Shown: piece after piece, positions 12,313 through 24,598 of the stretch
Layout of the letters: every line of letters starts with the position of its first letter
How positions within the stretch are numbered: the first letter of the stretch is position 1
Assembly: GCF_032854445.1 (NCBI RefSeq)
Contig: NC_088296.1
Location: 13,492,706-13,556,705, forward strand
Direction of reading: 5' to 3'
Source: Liolophura sinensis
Lineage: Eukaryota; Mollusca; Polyplacophora; Chitonida; Chitonidae
Length of the DNA: 64,000 bases
Notes under the pieces: model-generated
What the model was told of the DNA's origin: nothing
The model's database searches: none
The model's input: the letters and a program-made list of their open reading frames with translations, nothing else
Translations under genes and position numbers: made by a program

Positions 12313-15300
12313 CTGAGGAAAACAAAGAAGAAAAAAAAAACATTCATTTGATTCTGTTTTTTACTTAGGATTGTATAGCTTTTTAGTGGTTGAAGCTTTA
12401 TGTTTTTTGCATATTCCCGCACATTTGACTGTTTTCTTTTTATGCACTCCCTCTACCTATAAGAGAGTATGAAGTTTTTCGTCAGGAAAACTCTCCCTAT
12501 AGATTTTAGTTCAGTGTGTTAGGGGAGTAATGTTAAAAAGTGCATGCGCTTTTGGAATGCACCAGGTGACTTAACTTTCAAGCAACTATTGCTTGAATAT
12601 GGATCTAATACATTAAAGACGAACAACATATAGAGACAATTCAGAACAGCGGGCGACAGTGTGGGACAGGTATAGTATCGCCTCTTGTCAATTTACCCCA
12701 GTTATTCTAACTGTTCTAATTTAAAGTTTAAATTTCGCCACGATATGGCTGAAATATTGCCGATGTGGCGTTAAGCCATAATCATTCATTCATTAAAATT
12801 TAAATTTGCTTAAACGGAAGCAAATTACACGCCTATAGCACCCATGGGTTAAGCAGGAGTATGCTGGTCACTGGTCTAGGACTATTGAGAATACTGCGTT
12901 GTTATCACAGTTAACATACAATAACATTCAAATAATGAAAAGGGATTTTACAATGCAAAGACTAAAATAAATCTAGAGCTTTTCAGCTGGATGTACTGGA
13001 AATAGTATGTCGATGTGCGTGTTTGCTTTTTGCATATGCAGTCTTTGCAAATTTCCCCATTTTTCGAGTTTGAAGCTCGAATCTGTACTCCTGAGACACT
13101 TTTGAGCGAATTCAATAAAATCCGTGTAAGTTGTATGGTGTCGATTTAAATGCGCAGAGGTGCGTTCTGGATTGAAGACATATGCCCATGCTTCTTCGGA
13201 GCCTCAGCAATAACATTGTTTCTCTTATCTGCGGTCTGTTTATCTACAGTTTTATTCCTGGCTATTAACCTTATTTCTGTGAGCTCAACCACAATTTTAA
13301 ACCTTACAATCAGCTCTGTTTGCGCTATTTTAGGTTTGGGTTTTAGGTGTTATGTGAACAACTGCCGTGAGCTTCTAAGTTTAGCTTGCCACTGTTTCCA
13401 TATGCTGAGTTCAGGGCCTGCTGTCTGCCTCTACCTTAGAATGTTCCAGAATCCGCTCAGTTCGGTGCCTGTTTGTTTACAACATGTGTTCAAGAATTCT
13501 CTTATTCTAGAAAATTCCACCAGTCTATATAAGACCTATGAGAGCAGCTCAAAAGGGCAGAAAGGAGAATTACTGAGGAGTTTTTCATGCTTTCGCTGTG
13601 TGTTACTTTAGTAGGCCTTTTGTGCTAAATTTTGGTGTCTTTATAGCCTCTGGCTTTGTTATATCCTATCTCCACCGAGCACTTGTTCAGTCTGAACTTG
13701 TATATTTAATTTGTGCTCTTGTGTACACAGCGCTTATTAGTACACGGACCCTGTCTGTGGAATTTTGTGTATATTTCGTCATACACTCAGTTATACTGTG
13801 GATTTTCCCTCTTGTGAATATTGCCTCTGTGCATTTTTAAGTATTGTGGAATATATGCGTCCGTTTGGACTTGACACCGTTGTACATATAAGTACTTTAG
13901 TATTTGCATAGATACTGCTATCCTTTCTGGTTAAACTTAAGTACTTAGGTATTTGTATAAGTCTTGTTATCTGTTCTTGTTAAACATAATAAACTGTTGA
14001 AAAATAAAATCTGCTGTTTTTGGTTACTTTTTTGTGCGGCTAAAGTGGCGTGTATTTCGAAAAAGCCATCTCTTTATCATACAGACAGTTTGGGTCGTAA
14101 CAGTTGCCTTGTAGCAGGAAGATAGCTATGCTTTTCTGTTTCGCCGTAGCAACATACATGTATCTAAACAATGACTAACACTCCCTGAGTATTCCCTACG
14201 CATTGGCTAATATATTATAAGTGTGTAAGCGAAAAAACAGCTTCAAAATCGGAAATTAACCAACTTCTGATATAAAACTCCTTCATGTGATCATGTTGAT
14301 GTGATGATAACCACTTCGTTCAGCGCATTTTTTTTCATGTTCCACAATGGACACATCTTGGGTCCGGGACGTCTTCGTCCAACATGATTTGCCCTGGATT
14401 GTAGATGATAAACTTACCGAACATAGACAACGATCATAAATAGAACAGCCAGTAAAATCGCCCCTCCCATTCCTGTAGTCAATCCTACTGTCAGCTCCCG
14501 TGAATTGTCGTCTATAAGACATGTTATATAGTGAAGGGGGGTATAACAAACACGCCAGGGTACAAACGGATCATCAAGTTATATTAAAATATTTTTCTGG
14601 CGAAAGAACCCCTTGCATCTAGATTTGAAATTGTTCTTCTGTCGCTCAGGTCGATTGCCAACCAGTTTAAAATTAGAGATTGTCTGCGAAAGGACGCAAG
14701 CGCTTCGCCCCATGCGGTTGAAGTTGTTATGTAACAGGTGTAGCCAATGGAATATGCCAAGCTAATGTGTTCGTTGATGGCATTGAGCTTTAATTGGAAG
14801 AATACAGTACATAGCCTGTATAGATTTAACAATTACATATTTGTCTTTACATATTTAAGCTTTACATGTAGGTGCTTTTGACGATCCCTGCCCTGGACAG
14901 TGAATGTGTACACAGACCCGCTCTCATCGTTCCTGGGGTCTTGGTGCCTTGTTTACAGTTTCGAAATTCTAACCTTCCTCAAAAAACGGCTCGTCTTCCT
15001 AGAACATGGTGTCACAGGTGAAAAGGTATCAACCCGCCACCCCCACTCCACCCTCACCCCATCCCCTACCCCTCCCACATTACTGTCTGCCATGGTAGTT
15101 GTGACAAAAATTACAAATATAAATAGTAAATAAATTCATACCCTTTGGTGCACTGGCTTCATCTGCTGCTCGAATCGTAGAAGTCGGTCTTGTACTTCGT
15201 GTAGCCTTATCTAACAAAGACATGAGAGACCAAACGTACATAAATTTAAATTAAGACTATAATTGCTTTCCTCATGTTTACTTGCATCTGCACCACTCCA

Positions 15301-18300
15301 AGTACACGTTTATCTGTACGTATTCATATTGTAATCTGACCCTTACTTCTGCAGGAAGTCATTTATGAGGCATGCACACAGCATTTGTTAGATGTGTAAA
15401 ATGTTGTATATTATTCTATATCAGAAGTTATTTATTTTATACTATGATATTTTTAAGAATACTCAAAGTTTACAGTAATTATAGCTCTTGTGATTCGCAT
15501 GATAGGGTTTAAATGTCAAAGTATGTTAAATGTGATGACAATACACTATTTTGAGTAATTCTAGACCAGTAACGTCTTTTCAGTTGCAATTAACTTTATG
15601 CCTAATTCTGCTTTAGCTATTGTGCTACATGTAGGAGCATGAACAGTTAGATCAAAATCCTAACTGAGGTAACCTGACAAGAGGTCGTATGTCACCGGTT
15701 AAGTATGACCATTTGTCAGTAATCACAGCTTTTTATATTAATACAGGTCAAGATACACTGTTTGTAGTTGTCTTTAATTCGGCCAAAAACACTGGTACCA
15801 AAATACTATTTCGTGGTGATAAAAGTGTAATGGTTTCTTGCGTCGGTCGTTTAGGAAGTTTATATGAGATCACTTTTATTAAGTCACACTCATTCATTTG
15901 CCCAGTGCAACTCTTCTGGCTATCTTAAGATATTTCTAACAGGACAGTGACATTTTCTTCTTATCTGAGCGTTTCACACAGTATAAGCATAGGCAGTTTG
16001 TGGGGCGCTGTTCGTGTTTATTTCAACCTGTACCTAGATAAACCTGGCGTGGCGAGGGTGGTTATACTGGTGTTGGAGGTAACAAAATGGCAGAAACGTT
16101 ACTACACCAGCTCTGCGAGGAGGGACGTCTCTTAGCCATATTTCTTGAAGAAGGGCACGTCTGATTCAGTTTGGACTGCTATCTAGTGATAAATACAACT
16201 TTATGCAAACAGTATTATACACACAAGTGGGCGAAAGTGTCGATTTTTCCTGTATATAATTTATGAAGTAAAATTCTACATGAGCATTAATGTAAGCTGT
16301 TTCTATTTCTTCTTGGAATAGGACAGTTTAATAAACTTCGTCGTCATCAGTACAAGGGCAAAATTTTAACAAAACACGAATAAAAGAGTGATTGGTATCT
16401 TTCCGACAGCATAACGAAGAGCCGCTTGTTTCACCAGCAGCCTACACAGAAAAGGCTATAGGCTTACTTTGGGTTGGACTTTCTCCCTCTGTGGTGACAT
16501 GGACATTTGATGGTTTACCTGAAATTGTGAAATCAAAGTGTTGAACAGATGTCAATTATCAGGGACAATTTGATTATTCTGTCTTCCTGTTGATCTGACC
16601 GTTGATTTGACCGTTGATAATCCGGTGGCGCAAGTGCCGGTCAACTGTAAGTTAATAAGCTGGCAGCTTTCTGCGCAGAAATAGTGGCTTCGTGTTGCAT
16701 TTTTTTTGAAACTCCTGGAGTTAGAAATTATCAAATAGAACGGACTTTACGTAAATGACAATAAAATATCCCAAAACGTTTATATAAATACAGCAACAGA
16801 AAATAGACCCCTCAGCAACAGCAGGGGAAATCACTCTTCATTCCAACTCGTCTGTGTACAAGTTCGCACTAAAATGTTGTGAATACCACAGTAGATTACA
16901 TCAAAGAAAAAAACAAGAGCAGCGATGACGGTGTCATATTTGTATATGGCTCACCTAACACATAGCTCACCTAAACATTGTCCTTTAGATGACTGTGTGG
17001 CTCCCTTAGAACACTGACACAGGCCCTTGTTACATGTGGTGTTGTCAGGACATCTGTTGCCTTTAAGCTCACATTGATCTGCAATATACAGGGTAGTGAG
17101 AACATACGTTTAGCGGTATATTTTGTCCTTAGTATGCTTTATACTATAGCACTGGATAAAACAGCATAACTGTCTAAATCCACGCTGAATTCTGCTACAT
17201 CCTTTACGTATCTCAATAGCAGACAGTTAAGTTAAAGCAGTTCTGCAAGCAAGGACACTTGTGTACCTTCATGTCGAAAGGCTGATGCGCTGCTTAGGCC
17301 ATTATCTGGTGTCCTTCTGGTAAATTACATGTTAAGGCTTGAATAAGAAATGTTTTACTTATTTGGAGAAAAGCCACATTTAAAACAATACATAATAGAT
17401 TTGTCATTTCCTCAAATCCGATTTTTCCTTGAAAAATCAATTGCTATGTTCCCCATCAATTATTTGTTCTAACTTTCTCAGTAAGTAATGTTAGGGTGCG
17501 TGAACGAGTGTAAAAAATGTAACAATATGATAATCATTTTAAGCGAGTGTGTTTAATCTGCTCTTCCAGACTGGGAGAAATAATACTATTAATCAACCGA
17601 TTTAATACATATTTCCAAAGGTATCCCACAAAATAGGCATGAAGATCACGTTACATCTAGTAATTAAGAACTGTGGACTGTTTGTCAGGAAATCCGTGGA
17701 GACGTTAAGAACTGTGGACTGTTTGTCAGGAAATCCGTGGATACGTATGGAAACACCTGAACAAATTACCAAATTTAAATGCTCATCGTTAGCTCAATAT
17801 TTCAGCATGATAACACCGGGTTAATATGTTATTATTATGGCTATTTATAAATATGTCAATTCCTCATATCCACACAAATAGAAGTTTAAACCCGCAACAC
17901 TAGAGATGGATGTAACCTGTTATTACCGAAACCCATGTACTCGGCTGACAATAAGAAATGTCAGTTGTGGATATACACTTTATTACCGATTTGTAATTAC
18001 AGCAGCAATGTTATATTTCTGATGGTAGGCCTCCTTTAACTTACCCACACAATACCACAGAGATTGAGGTGTGCCCTCCAGTTCCTGTAGTACACCATTG
18101 TTGATTGAGCATCTGCACCCACTCCTGTCCGTGTTACATTCTGCTCTGTAACCACACAGCTTTTTTCCACAATCTGTGACTCCCTCATCTTAGGACACAG
18201 ACAAATAAAGTTGGTTATCAACAATACATAAACTTCTCGAATCACACTAACCTGTCATTCAAAGACATTTCCATGAAATATTTTATCTTATTTTCTTGTG

Positions 18301-19376
18301 AGACCAAGAAGTTCATCTTTGCACTGTGAAACCCCCGAACCTTGGGATAGAAGCGGTGAGATTGTGTGTTTTGGTTGTGCAATTTCTTCCAATGTTACTC
18401 TATGATGTTCTATAACGTAAGCCTGTAATTTGAACGGATTTGCTGTCAGTTAATGATGTGAAATGTATACATAACACGATGTAGTACAGTTTTTACCCAT
18501 TTTATAACGTTTATAATTTTTTCATTTCATTGTGAAAGCGTTTCTTTGAGGTGTTTCCATTAAGGGACTGCTTGTAACTAGATGGAGAATTTTCTCCCTA
18601 TCATTCCCTAACATATCTATGCTCATGTAATCATATTTTTATTATAAAAAGAATTCCCTAAGGAAAAACTTTATAACGTAGCAAAATGTGCTGTAGACTT
18701 TTGTCGCCTGATAAAACGGATGGTATAAATCACATCACTTCAGTTTTTACCACACATATTTTTTACTTGTTCTAAGTAATTTTTCCTTATTTTTTATTTG
18801 TTTATTTTTCTTCGCATGAAAAACTACCTGACGACATCATTGTACTACAGTGGATCGATTTCTAGTTGCAAGTGTTCCTTTATTTATACGAGTGTTGCTA
18901 AAGACCACAATTTTATTCTAACATAGAAAAGAAAGTATTTCATCATCCACGGCGTAAACATTTGCTATAATCAAATTTCAAACCGCACCAATCTGCCTTA
19001 TGGTTTTAAGCAAAGGACGAAATGTCTCTTTCTCTGGCTTTGCTAGGCATGTCAAATGACTACAGTGTGGATAAATTCTGTGTAATTGATCCGTCTACAA
19101 TAACCGGGCGGTTGTTTCTTTATATAATCGTCATAAATCTTAGCCTACACGCGTATTTTCACTACGTTTAGGCTGTTACACATTCTGATTATTAAGCAGA
19201 GTGCTATTTTTTACTGCTACTGCACATATTCAACCTACCCAAACAGTAATACAGAGGGAAAAGTTTACCCTCCTTCTTCATCAGGTCGCCGTCGTCAGAC
19301 AAGCATACACACTTGATGTCACATCTAGCTCCATAGCCACACAGAGAGTTTGTTCCACAGTGTTCAGGTCCAGCAC
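11961..19376 (-). CDS. Receptor copy B: no signal-peptide exon seen
   Basis: Minus-strand exons: EGF1 19376-19239, EGF2 18188-18045, third module 17078-16971, stalk 1 16518-16468, stalk 2 15210-15142, TM 14511-14418, tail 12312-11961. Lengths 138, 144, 108, 51, 69, 94 and 352 bp preserve one frame to the stop. EGF1 keeps six cysteines but is nine bases shorter than A and uses a GTAGG rather than GTAAG donor. The TM segment is a Gly/Leu/Ile/Val run ending in VYVR. Unlike A it has two stalk exons. Where the signal-peptide exon should lie there is a 27-bp minisatellite (20240-21510) and then the Polinton. B may therefore be 5'-truncated, or may use a distant first exon such as copy C's at 41 kb. 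Confidence 0.65.
12313..13600. other. Copy B intron, mostly unassigned
   Basis: This lies between the tail and TM exons of copy B. It contains a short SINE-tail remnant at about 12735-12800 (CCACGATATGGCTGAAATAT... with ATTCATTCATT). A hydrophobic open frame at 13150-13611 shows no recognisable domain and adjoins the LTR-like repeat, so it is not called as a gene. Confidence 0.35.
13500..14010 (+). repeat. LTR-like dispersed repeat, plus copy
   Basis: The segment from about 13720 to 13990 has an inverted partner at 45560-45860. Upstream is a TATA-like TCTATATAAGACC at 13524-13536. AATAAA signals occur at 13988 and near 14006. This layout (TATA box, then poly(A) signal a few hundred bases on) would fit a solo LTR. 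No flanking retrotransposon ORF or target duplication was found, so the class is uncertain. Confidence 0.35.
15520..15745. repeat. Intron segment duplicated at the Polinton's left flank
   Basis: Runs such as GTATGTTAAATGTGATGACAA and GACCATTTGTCAGTAATCAC are repeated, diverged, at about 22240-22510. That second copy ends just outside the Polinton. Confidence 0.55.
17664..17745. repeat. Tandem 41-bp duplication
   Basis: TTAAGAACTGTGGACTG and what follows occurs twice, starting at 17664 and 17705. The equivalent intron position in copy A (about 4944-4990) has one copy, so the duplication is specific to B. Confidence 0.85.
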
Positions 19377-20239
19377 CTAATAACATAAATGAGTCAAATC
19401 TGAGTTTAAAAAAGATGCATTTCTATCTCCATAACATGAACAGATAAAGGCGATTCAGCCTAGAATTGTCATACATGAGGGCAGACAAAAGGTGGAAAAA
19501 AATATTCCGTATATATTTATTGACCAGGGACCGCACAGTACGAAGAAATCCTAGCTACAGTCGATTGTTCGCCCCACAACTACATTTATAATAAACCATA
19601 AAAATAAATTTTGCCGCTTGTACAAAGGAAAAGGATGATTGTGAAATCACATTATACAGACCCCTGACCCACCAGACCCGTTTCCTTGTTCTAACCTCTC
19701 GGTGGGGGCACTAAGCAAGGCAGAAACAACTACCATTTTTAAAGTCTTTGGTACGACATTTCTTTCCGGTTTTCCGTGCGGACACTCAAACCATTAAGCC
19801 ACCGAAGCAGTCTTGGAGAGACAACATCATTCAATTTTCAGTCATTTCGTCAAAATGGTGGAGACAGCAAGTCTTTGATTGCCCCCCAAAAATTATTTCA
19901 CAAAAAAACTGGTCCTTCTCATTAGTCGTCAGAAGTTATGTGTATAGGGCTTAAAGTGGCGATTTGTGACTGAACAAACTTATTTAACACTTATTTGAGT
20001 CACAATGTTTTATAAACTTCCGTATAGGCAGAGATTTTGCACATTTTAAAACAGTATGTGCGTGTCGTTCGTTTTCAGGGGGACGTAAACATGAATAGAC
20101 GGAATACAGACTATTCACTTCATTATGTATGTTTGTTTAACTATCTGACTTAAGGAAACATACCTAACAATTCTCGATACGTATGGCGTGCTGCATTTAG
20201 AGTTTATTAGCAGAAATCTCTCTTCGATAACTGACTCGG

Positions 20240-21510
20240 CGTTGACACAGTGAAATGATTTTATGGCGTTGACACGGGGAAAGGTTTGATGGCCTTGTCA
20301 AAGGGAATGGCTTGATGGCGATGACATCGGCGAATGTTTGATGGCATTCACGCAGGGATGTGATTTGATGACTTTGACGCTGGGATTTGGTTTGATGGCG
20401 TTGACACAGGCGAATGGTTTTTTGGCACAGAAATGGGAATTGGTTTGATAGCCTGGAAAATGGGGAATGGTTTGATGCCATTGACTCTGGGGAATGGTGT
20501 GACAGCTTTGACGCTCGGATGGTTTGAAGATGGTCAAATAAAACGTGGTTAGATGGCGTTGACAACGGGGAATGTTTTCAAGGCATTGACCGAAGCAAAA
20601 GTTTCGATGCCGTTGACACAAGGGATTTATATGATGGTAATGACACAGGGGAATGGTTTGATGGTGTTGGCACTGAGGAATGGCTTAATGGCATTGATAT
20701 ATGGGAATTGTTTGGTGGCGTTAACACAAGGTATTGATTTGACGGCGTTGATACTAGGGAATGGCTTGATGGCGTTGAAACTGGAAATCGTTTGATGTCG
20801 TTGACATATGGAAATGGCTTAATGACGATGACAATGGGGACTGGTTTGATGACTTTGAAACTGGAAATGGCGCTAACACCGGGGAATTGTTTGATGGCAT
20901 TGATACTCTCAAATGGTTTGATGGCGGTGACACTGAGGAATGATTGAATGACGCTCACAAAGGGGAATGGTTTTATGGCGTTGACACCGCTGAATGGTTT
21001 GATGGCATTGACGGTGGGGAATGGTTTTATGTCGTTGACACAGAAAATGCTTCGATGACGTTGACACACAAGAATGATGTGACAACTTTGACACTGCGAA
21101 TAGTTTGATGATGTTCAAATTAAAAATTGGTTTGATGGCGTTGACACTGGGAAATGATTGAATGCCGTTGACGTATGGATTGGTTTGATGGAGTTGATTC
21201 AAGGGAATTGTTGATGGCGTTGACACAAGGGAATGACTTAATAGCGTAGACACAGGGGATTGGCTTGATGGCGTTGGACACAAGGTAATCATTCCTTGGC
21301 GTTGACACTGTGGAATGCCCTAATGCCTTTGAAACTGGAAATGTCGCTAACAACGGTGACCAGTTTGATGGCGTTGACACTGATGAAAGGTTTGAAGGCG
21401 TTGACACTGGCGATTTTTGTTATGGCGTTGGCACTGGGGAAGGATTGAATGACGTTGACAATAAGAAATAGCTTGATGGCGTTGACTCAGGGGAATTGTT
21501 CGATGGCGTC
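20240..21510. repeat. 27-bp minisatellite
   Basis: About 45 imperfect units of the type GGCGTTGACACAGGGGAATG plus GTTTGAT. Because 27 is divisible by three, several frames stay open and give repetitive peptides (minus strand NAIKPFP-like), which I regard as shadows. The array lies where copy B's signal-peptide exon and promoter would be expected by alignment with copy A. Confidence 0.9.
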
Positions 21511-21773
21511 ATCTGAAACATCATCTTTTTATGTAGAATCTTTTCATCTTTTTATGTAGAATCTTCTGTCTGGACAAAACAAGTGAGTTTTGAGAAGATA
21601 CCACAAATACATTCTACTCTGACATTTAATCTTTTTGCCGGATGACACGGCCAACATGCAGAACGATCGCCATTTCTACAATTTCGTAGTATAAAATTGA
21701 TCCACTAACCTAACGGAGCTTCTTCAAGCGTATTAATTTTGTTCAACCGCTTTGAACCAATAAACTGTTTTCT

Positions 21774-21935
21774 TATTTATCTGATTGGTATTTTACGCCG
21801 TACTCAAGAATATTTCATTTATAGGACGGCGGTCAGCATAGGAGGTCAGTGGGGGAAAACTGGGCAGAGTGCGGGAGAATCCCACGACCAACCACAGATT
21901 GCACATTCTGACGTATCCTATGCAATGTACTGAAC
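21774..21935 (-). repeat. SINE copy (second family), reverse orientation
   Basis: The plus strand reads TGATTGGTATTTTACGCCGT followed by CTCAAGAATATTTCA, an ACGGCGG block and a GTGGGGGAAAACTGGGC-type body. The same order occurs at 39640-39805. Confidence 0.65.
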
Positions 21936-22239
21936 GTGTTGAATAAGTGGATGGTTTTACACCAGCCAGTACCCTAGATATGTGATAATTCGAACTGAGC
22001 CTTGGGTATCGGGGCTGTATAAGATGCTATTATTTATATATCTAAATGAACAAACACAGCCGTGCCTGAAATGAATTAACAAGGGCCCGATCTAACTGGT
22101 TGTATGTGACCATTTCCCAGTTGACACACGGCTATCTCTACTCTGTTTTTACTCTCCATTATGTTGTCCATTATATTGTGTTCCCGTTGGTGATTCTTCT
22201 GTAGCGTTTAGTATCGACGAGACCTGGCCACTTTGCACT

Positions 22240-22510
22240 GTTTTAATGGTATGGTATGTTAAGTGTGATGACAAGACAGAATTTTCAGTAATTTTATACA
22301 AGTGACATATAAACACTGCAATTAAGATTACTGCATTATTTTCCCCTAATTCTCCTTACACCGTGGTGAAATGGAACGTCTAGTTTGCTATTACATAAAC
22401 ATTTGCAGGAACAATGTATAGTTTTCACTGAAGTAATTAGGCTAGATACCGTGTTTAATCGGTGAGATGTGACCATTTGACAGGGACTGACTGTATACAA
22501 TCACAGCATG
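22240..22510. repeat. Duplicated copy-B intron segment bordering the Polinton
   Basis: Homologous to 15520-15745. Homology fades at about 22507, just before a 14-base C run at 22538-22551 and the first Polinton-encoded frame. It therefore gives an approximate host boundary. Confidence 0.5.
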
Positions 22511-22511
22511 G

Positions 22512-22700
22512 TCAGAGTGGTAGGTTCTCCTTGCACCCCCCCCCCCCCCCGGCAATTTTTTGGCGGATGTACTTGCCACTTTGAAACTCGAAGGCGTATA
22601 TTTTACCTTCCTGGCCTTGAAGTTCGAACTTCGACACATCAGCCAAGTCGCTTAAAGACAGGCACGCAGACCTGGGACCTGCTGCGTCCACCATACTCAT
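22512..22700 (-). pseudogene. Small Polinton protein remnant overlapping the penton stop
   Basis: Its ATG (22700-22698) overlaps the TGA of the penton-like gene as ATGA, an arrangement typical of compact viral gene pairs. The frame reads LSLSDLADVSKFELQGQEGK and onward for about 50 residues. It then runs into Gly codons from the 14-base C tract and loses sense. The function is not recognised. The gene appears cut off by the C tract or the element's edge. Confidence 0.4.
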
Positions 22701-23356
22701 TGCATTTCTAGGGTAGCACTGAGGTACCCTACATTCATATACTTGCCGACTTTGTCTAAAAGCGCCACGGTTAAGTGCGTTATATAGTCGGCGCGCAAGG
22801 CTTTGTACTGTGGGTTGGGAAATGAAACTGTCTTCCCGCAGTTAATCCCTTCATCAGTCAAGGCAATGACCTGAAGTAGTGTGGAACCGCCACTGAAACC
22901 GGAGGTTATTCTCACGTTTTCTCAGGTGCTCAGTTCATCTAAATGCACGAAGACTTCTTCGTGTGAGACCAAGTTAGGGAGATTTTCACACTCCATAGTC
23001 CCCTCTATGGGCGCCATCCCTTCGGAGAACCCTAAGATGGGGACAAGCTCTTGGAGTATTATAATGGCATTTCTAAGGAGGGTATGGACTAAGCGGCCCG
23101 TGGCTTCATTCAATCCCAGAGAAACTCCATGCGGGCGGAATATGTCCTTGTCCAGCGTACAGACATTGTAGTAGCCCGTCGGCACTTCAACACGTTTGCC
23201 CTCAAGCAAGAAGCCCACTCCGGTGGGGATATTCACCCAGTTCGGGTAGAATGTTATCTCACGAAGGGCGGTTTTAAGGCGGCCGTCGAGGTAGTTAAGG
23301 GCACGAGGCAGCGTGTGCTGTTCCCCATTTAGAATGTCAGTCAATGTGATGAACAT
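22697..23356 (-). pseudogene. Penton-like minor capsid protein, frame-broken
   Basis: The minus strand has an ATG at 23356 (MFITLTDIL). It reads through ALNYLDGRLKTALREITFYP and GYYNVCTLDKDIF to about 22922. It then needs a frame change to enter the C-terminal segment at 22915-22697 (SGFSGGSTLLQVIALTDEG, then NVGYLSATLEM). The two parts together are about 220 codons. The layout resembles the single-jelly-roll minor capsid/penton of metazoan Polintons; this assignment rests on my recognition of family motifs and was not searched. It starts head-to-head with the plus-strand gene at 23367 with about 10 bases between, so a shared divergent promoter is likely. Confidence 0.6.
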
Positions 23357-23366
23357 TTTAGCCACG

Positions 23367-24555
23367 ATGAACAGCGAGGCTTACAGGTTCAATAGAGAGG
23401 CCACTTACAAGGCCGGGGCATTTCATAGTATCCGAACCCACGCAGAGCAGCTCAAGCGATTTGACATCTACATCGATGAAAAGAAGGACTTTCCTGTCCA
23501 GTTCACAGATGTGTTGGCCAAGTACAGACTGCCAAAGATAACCAGCAATGACATTGTTCGGGCCTGGAACACCAATCCTATGCAATTCTGGCAGAACCAA
23601 GTGAACTTCGCGGTCTGGTGTGCAAACACGGGCTGTGGCGTCTCTGTAAAAGACCATCTTCTCGCCCCCGACCAAGAAATAAGGGCCCTGTACACGTTCC
23701 ATGTGTATTACTGAGTTAGGCGGATCTTGGAAGAGATCCAGGCCCCCCTGCCGCAAGACAGAGCGTGGGAGGCATTCAAAAACCCCCACGACAAGGGGGC
23801 CTATGAGAGGATTTGTAGTGAGTTCCACGTAGATGCGCAGACAGACTGGAGGCGCAGTGGGGTGAATCACGGCCTCGGAGTGGCATATTACTATGTCACG
23901 AGAACGGGCTACAGCCCCATTGGCGATGGGACCTTCGATCCGAGCAGGATGTCGTTCTCTAGAAAGCCTACAGCGCTCCACGTCGACTACATCCAGCAGG
24001 ACGCCGAGGGGGCTTGGGCGTCGTTCATTGCCGACAAATCCCAAGGATTCACGCAGCAGGGCGTAGAGAGCCCAAAACGATTCCATCCGGACATACACGT
24101 GGGCTATTCTAGGCGCCCAAGCGCAAACAAGGGCGCGTAATCTAGGCACGGGCACAGCCTTCGACGCGCAAAAACAGTTTGCCGCGAACGTTGAAGGCGC
24201 TATTTCCTCTCCGATCGACCTTCCGTCTGCTATCAAACGCTACCAGTACCGGCTACAGTATGCCGGGAGCGCTGTAGACTTTGTGTATGGCATAGGCCTA
24301 TATATGGCCCCCAGTTGAATGCTTCTGCAGATCGCCCATGTGGCAAACTACAACAACAAAATCGTCGTGGCCACAGAAGACCAGAAGCTAGGCGCCAATG
24401 AGGGTGTGAACGCTAAAGTGCCGTCCACTTTGCACAAGCGCGCACCTTCCCACGGGATCGATGAGCCACAAGAAAGCGTCCCACCACCCACCGCGCGCGT
24501 TGCTGCCGCCAAACAAGAACCCCTATTTCCAAAGCAAAATAATCACGGAGAATAA
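23367..24555 (+). pseudogene. Conserved-looking Polinton protein of unknown function, interrupted
   Basis: Starts MNSEAYRFNREATYK and reads RTHAEQLKRFDIYIDEKKDF, VLAKYRLPKITSNDIVRAWN and WCANTGCGVSVKDH. It is interrupted by an in-frame TGA at 23712-23714 directly after VYY and continues in the same frame (RILEEIQAPLP) to about 24140. There a frame change leads into a segment ending GLYMAP, then a TGA at 24316, and a Pro/Lys-rich end at 24555. The total is about 395 codons. Plus-strand codon use and sensible protein sequence favour this strand over the long opposite frame. No domain is recognised; position among capsid genes suggests a virion component. Confidence 0.55.
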
Positions 24556-24598
24556 TGCGGAGAAGACAGCCACCGTCGTCGCTGGGGTTGGTATCGGC

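Noticed and set aside
13150-13611. Hydrophobic 153-codon frame with TM-like stretches
   Set aside because: AT-rich hydrophobic frames arise easily by chance; no partner exon, no homologue recognised, and it adjoins an LTR-like repeat.
20197-21407. Overlapping minus-strand open frames rich in NAIKPFP
   Set aside because: By-product of the 27-bp minisatellite.
23358-24236. 292-codon minus-strand open frame
   Set aside because: Opposite strand of the unknown Polinton gene, whose plus-strand sequence is far more protein-like; the minus frame is likely a GC-driven shadow.
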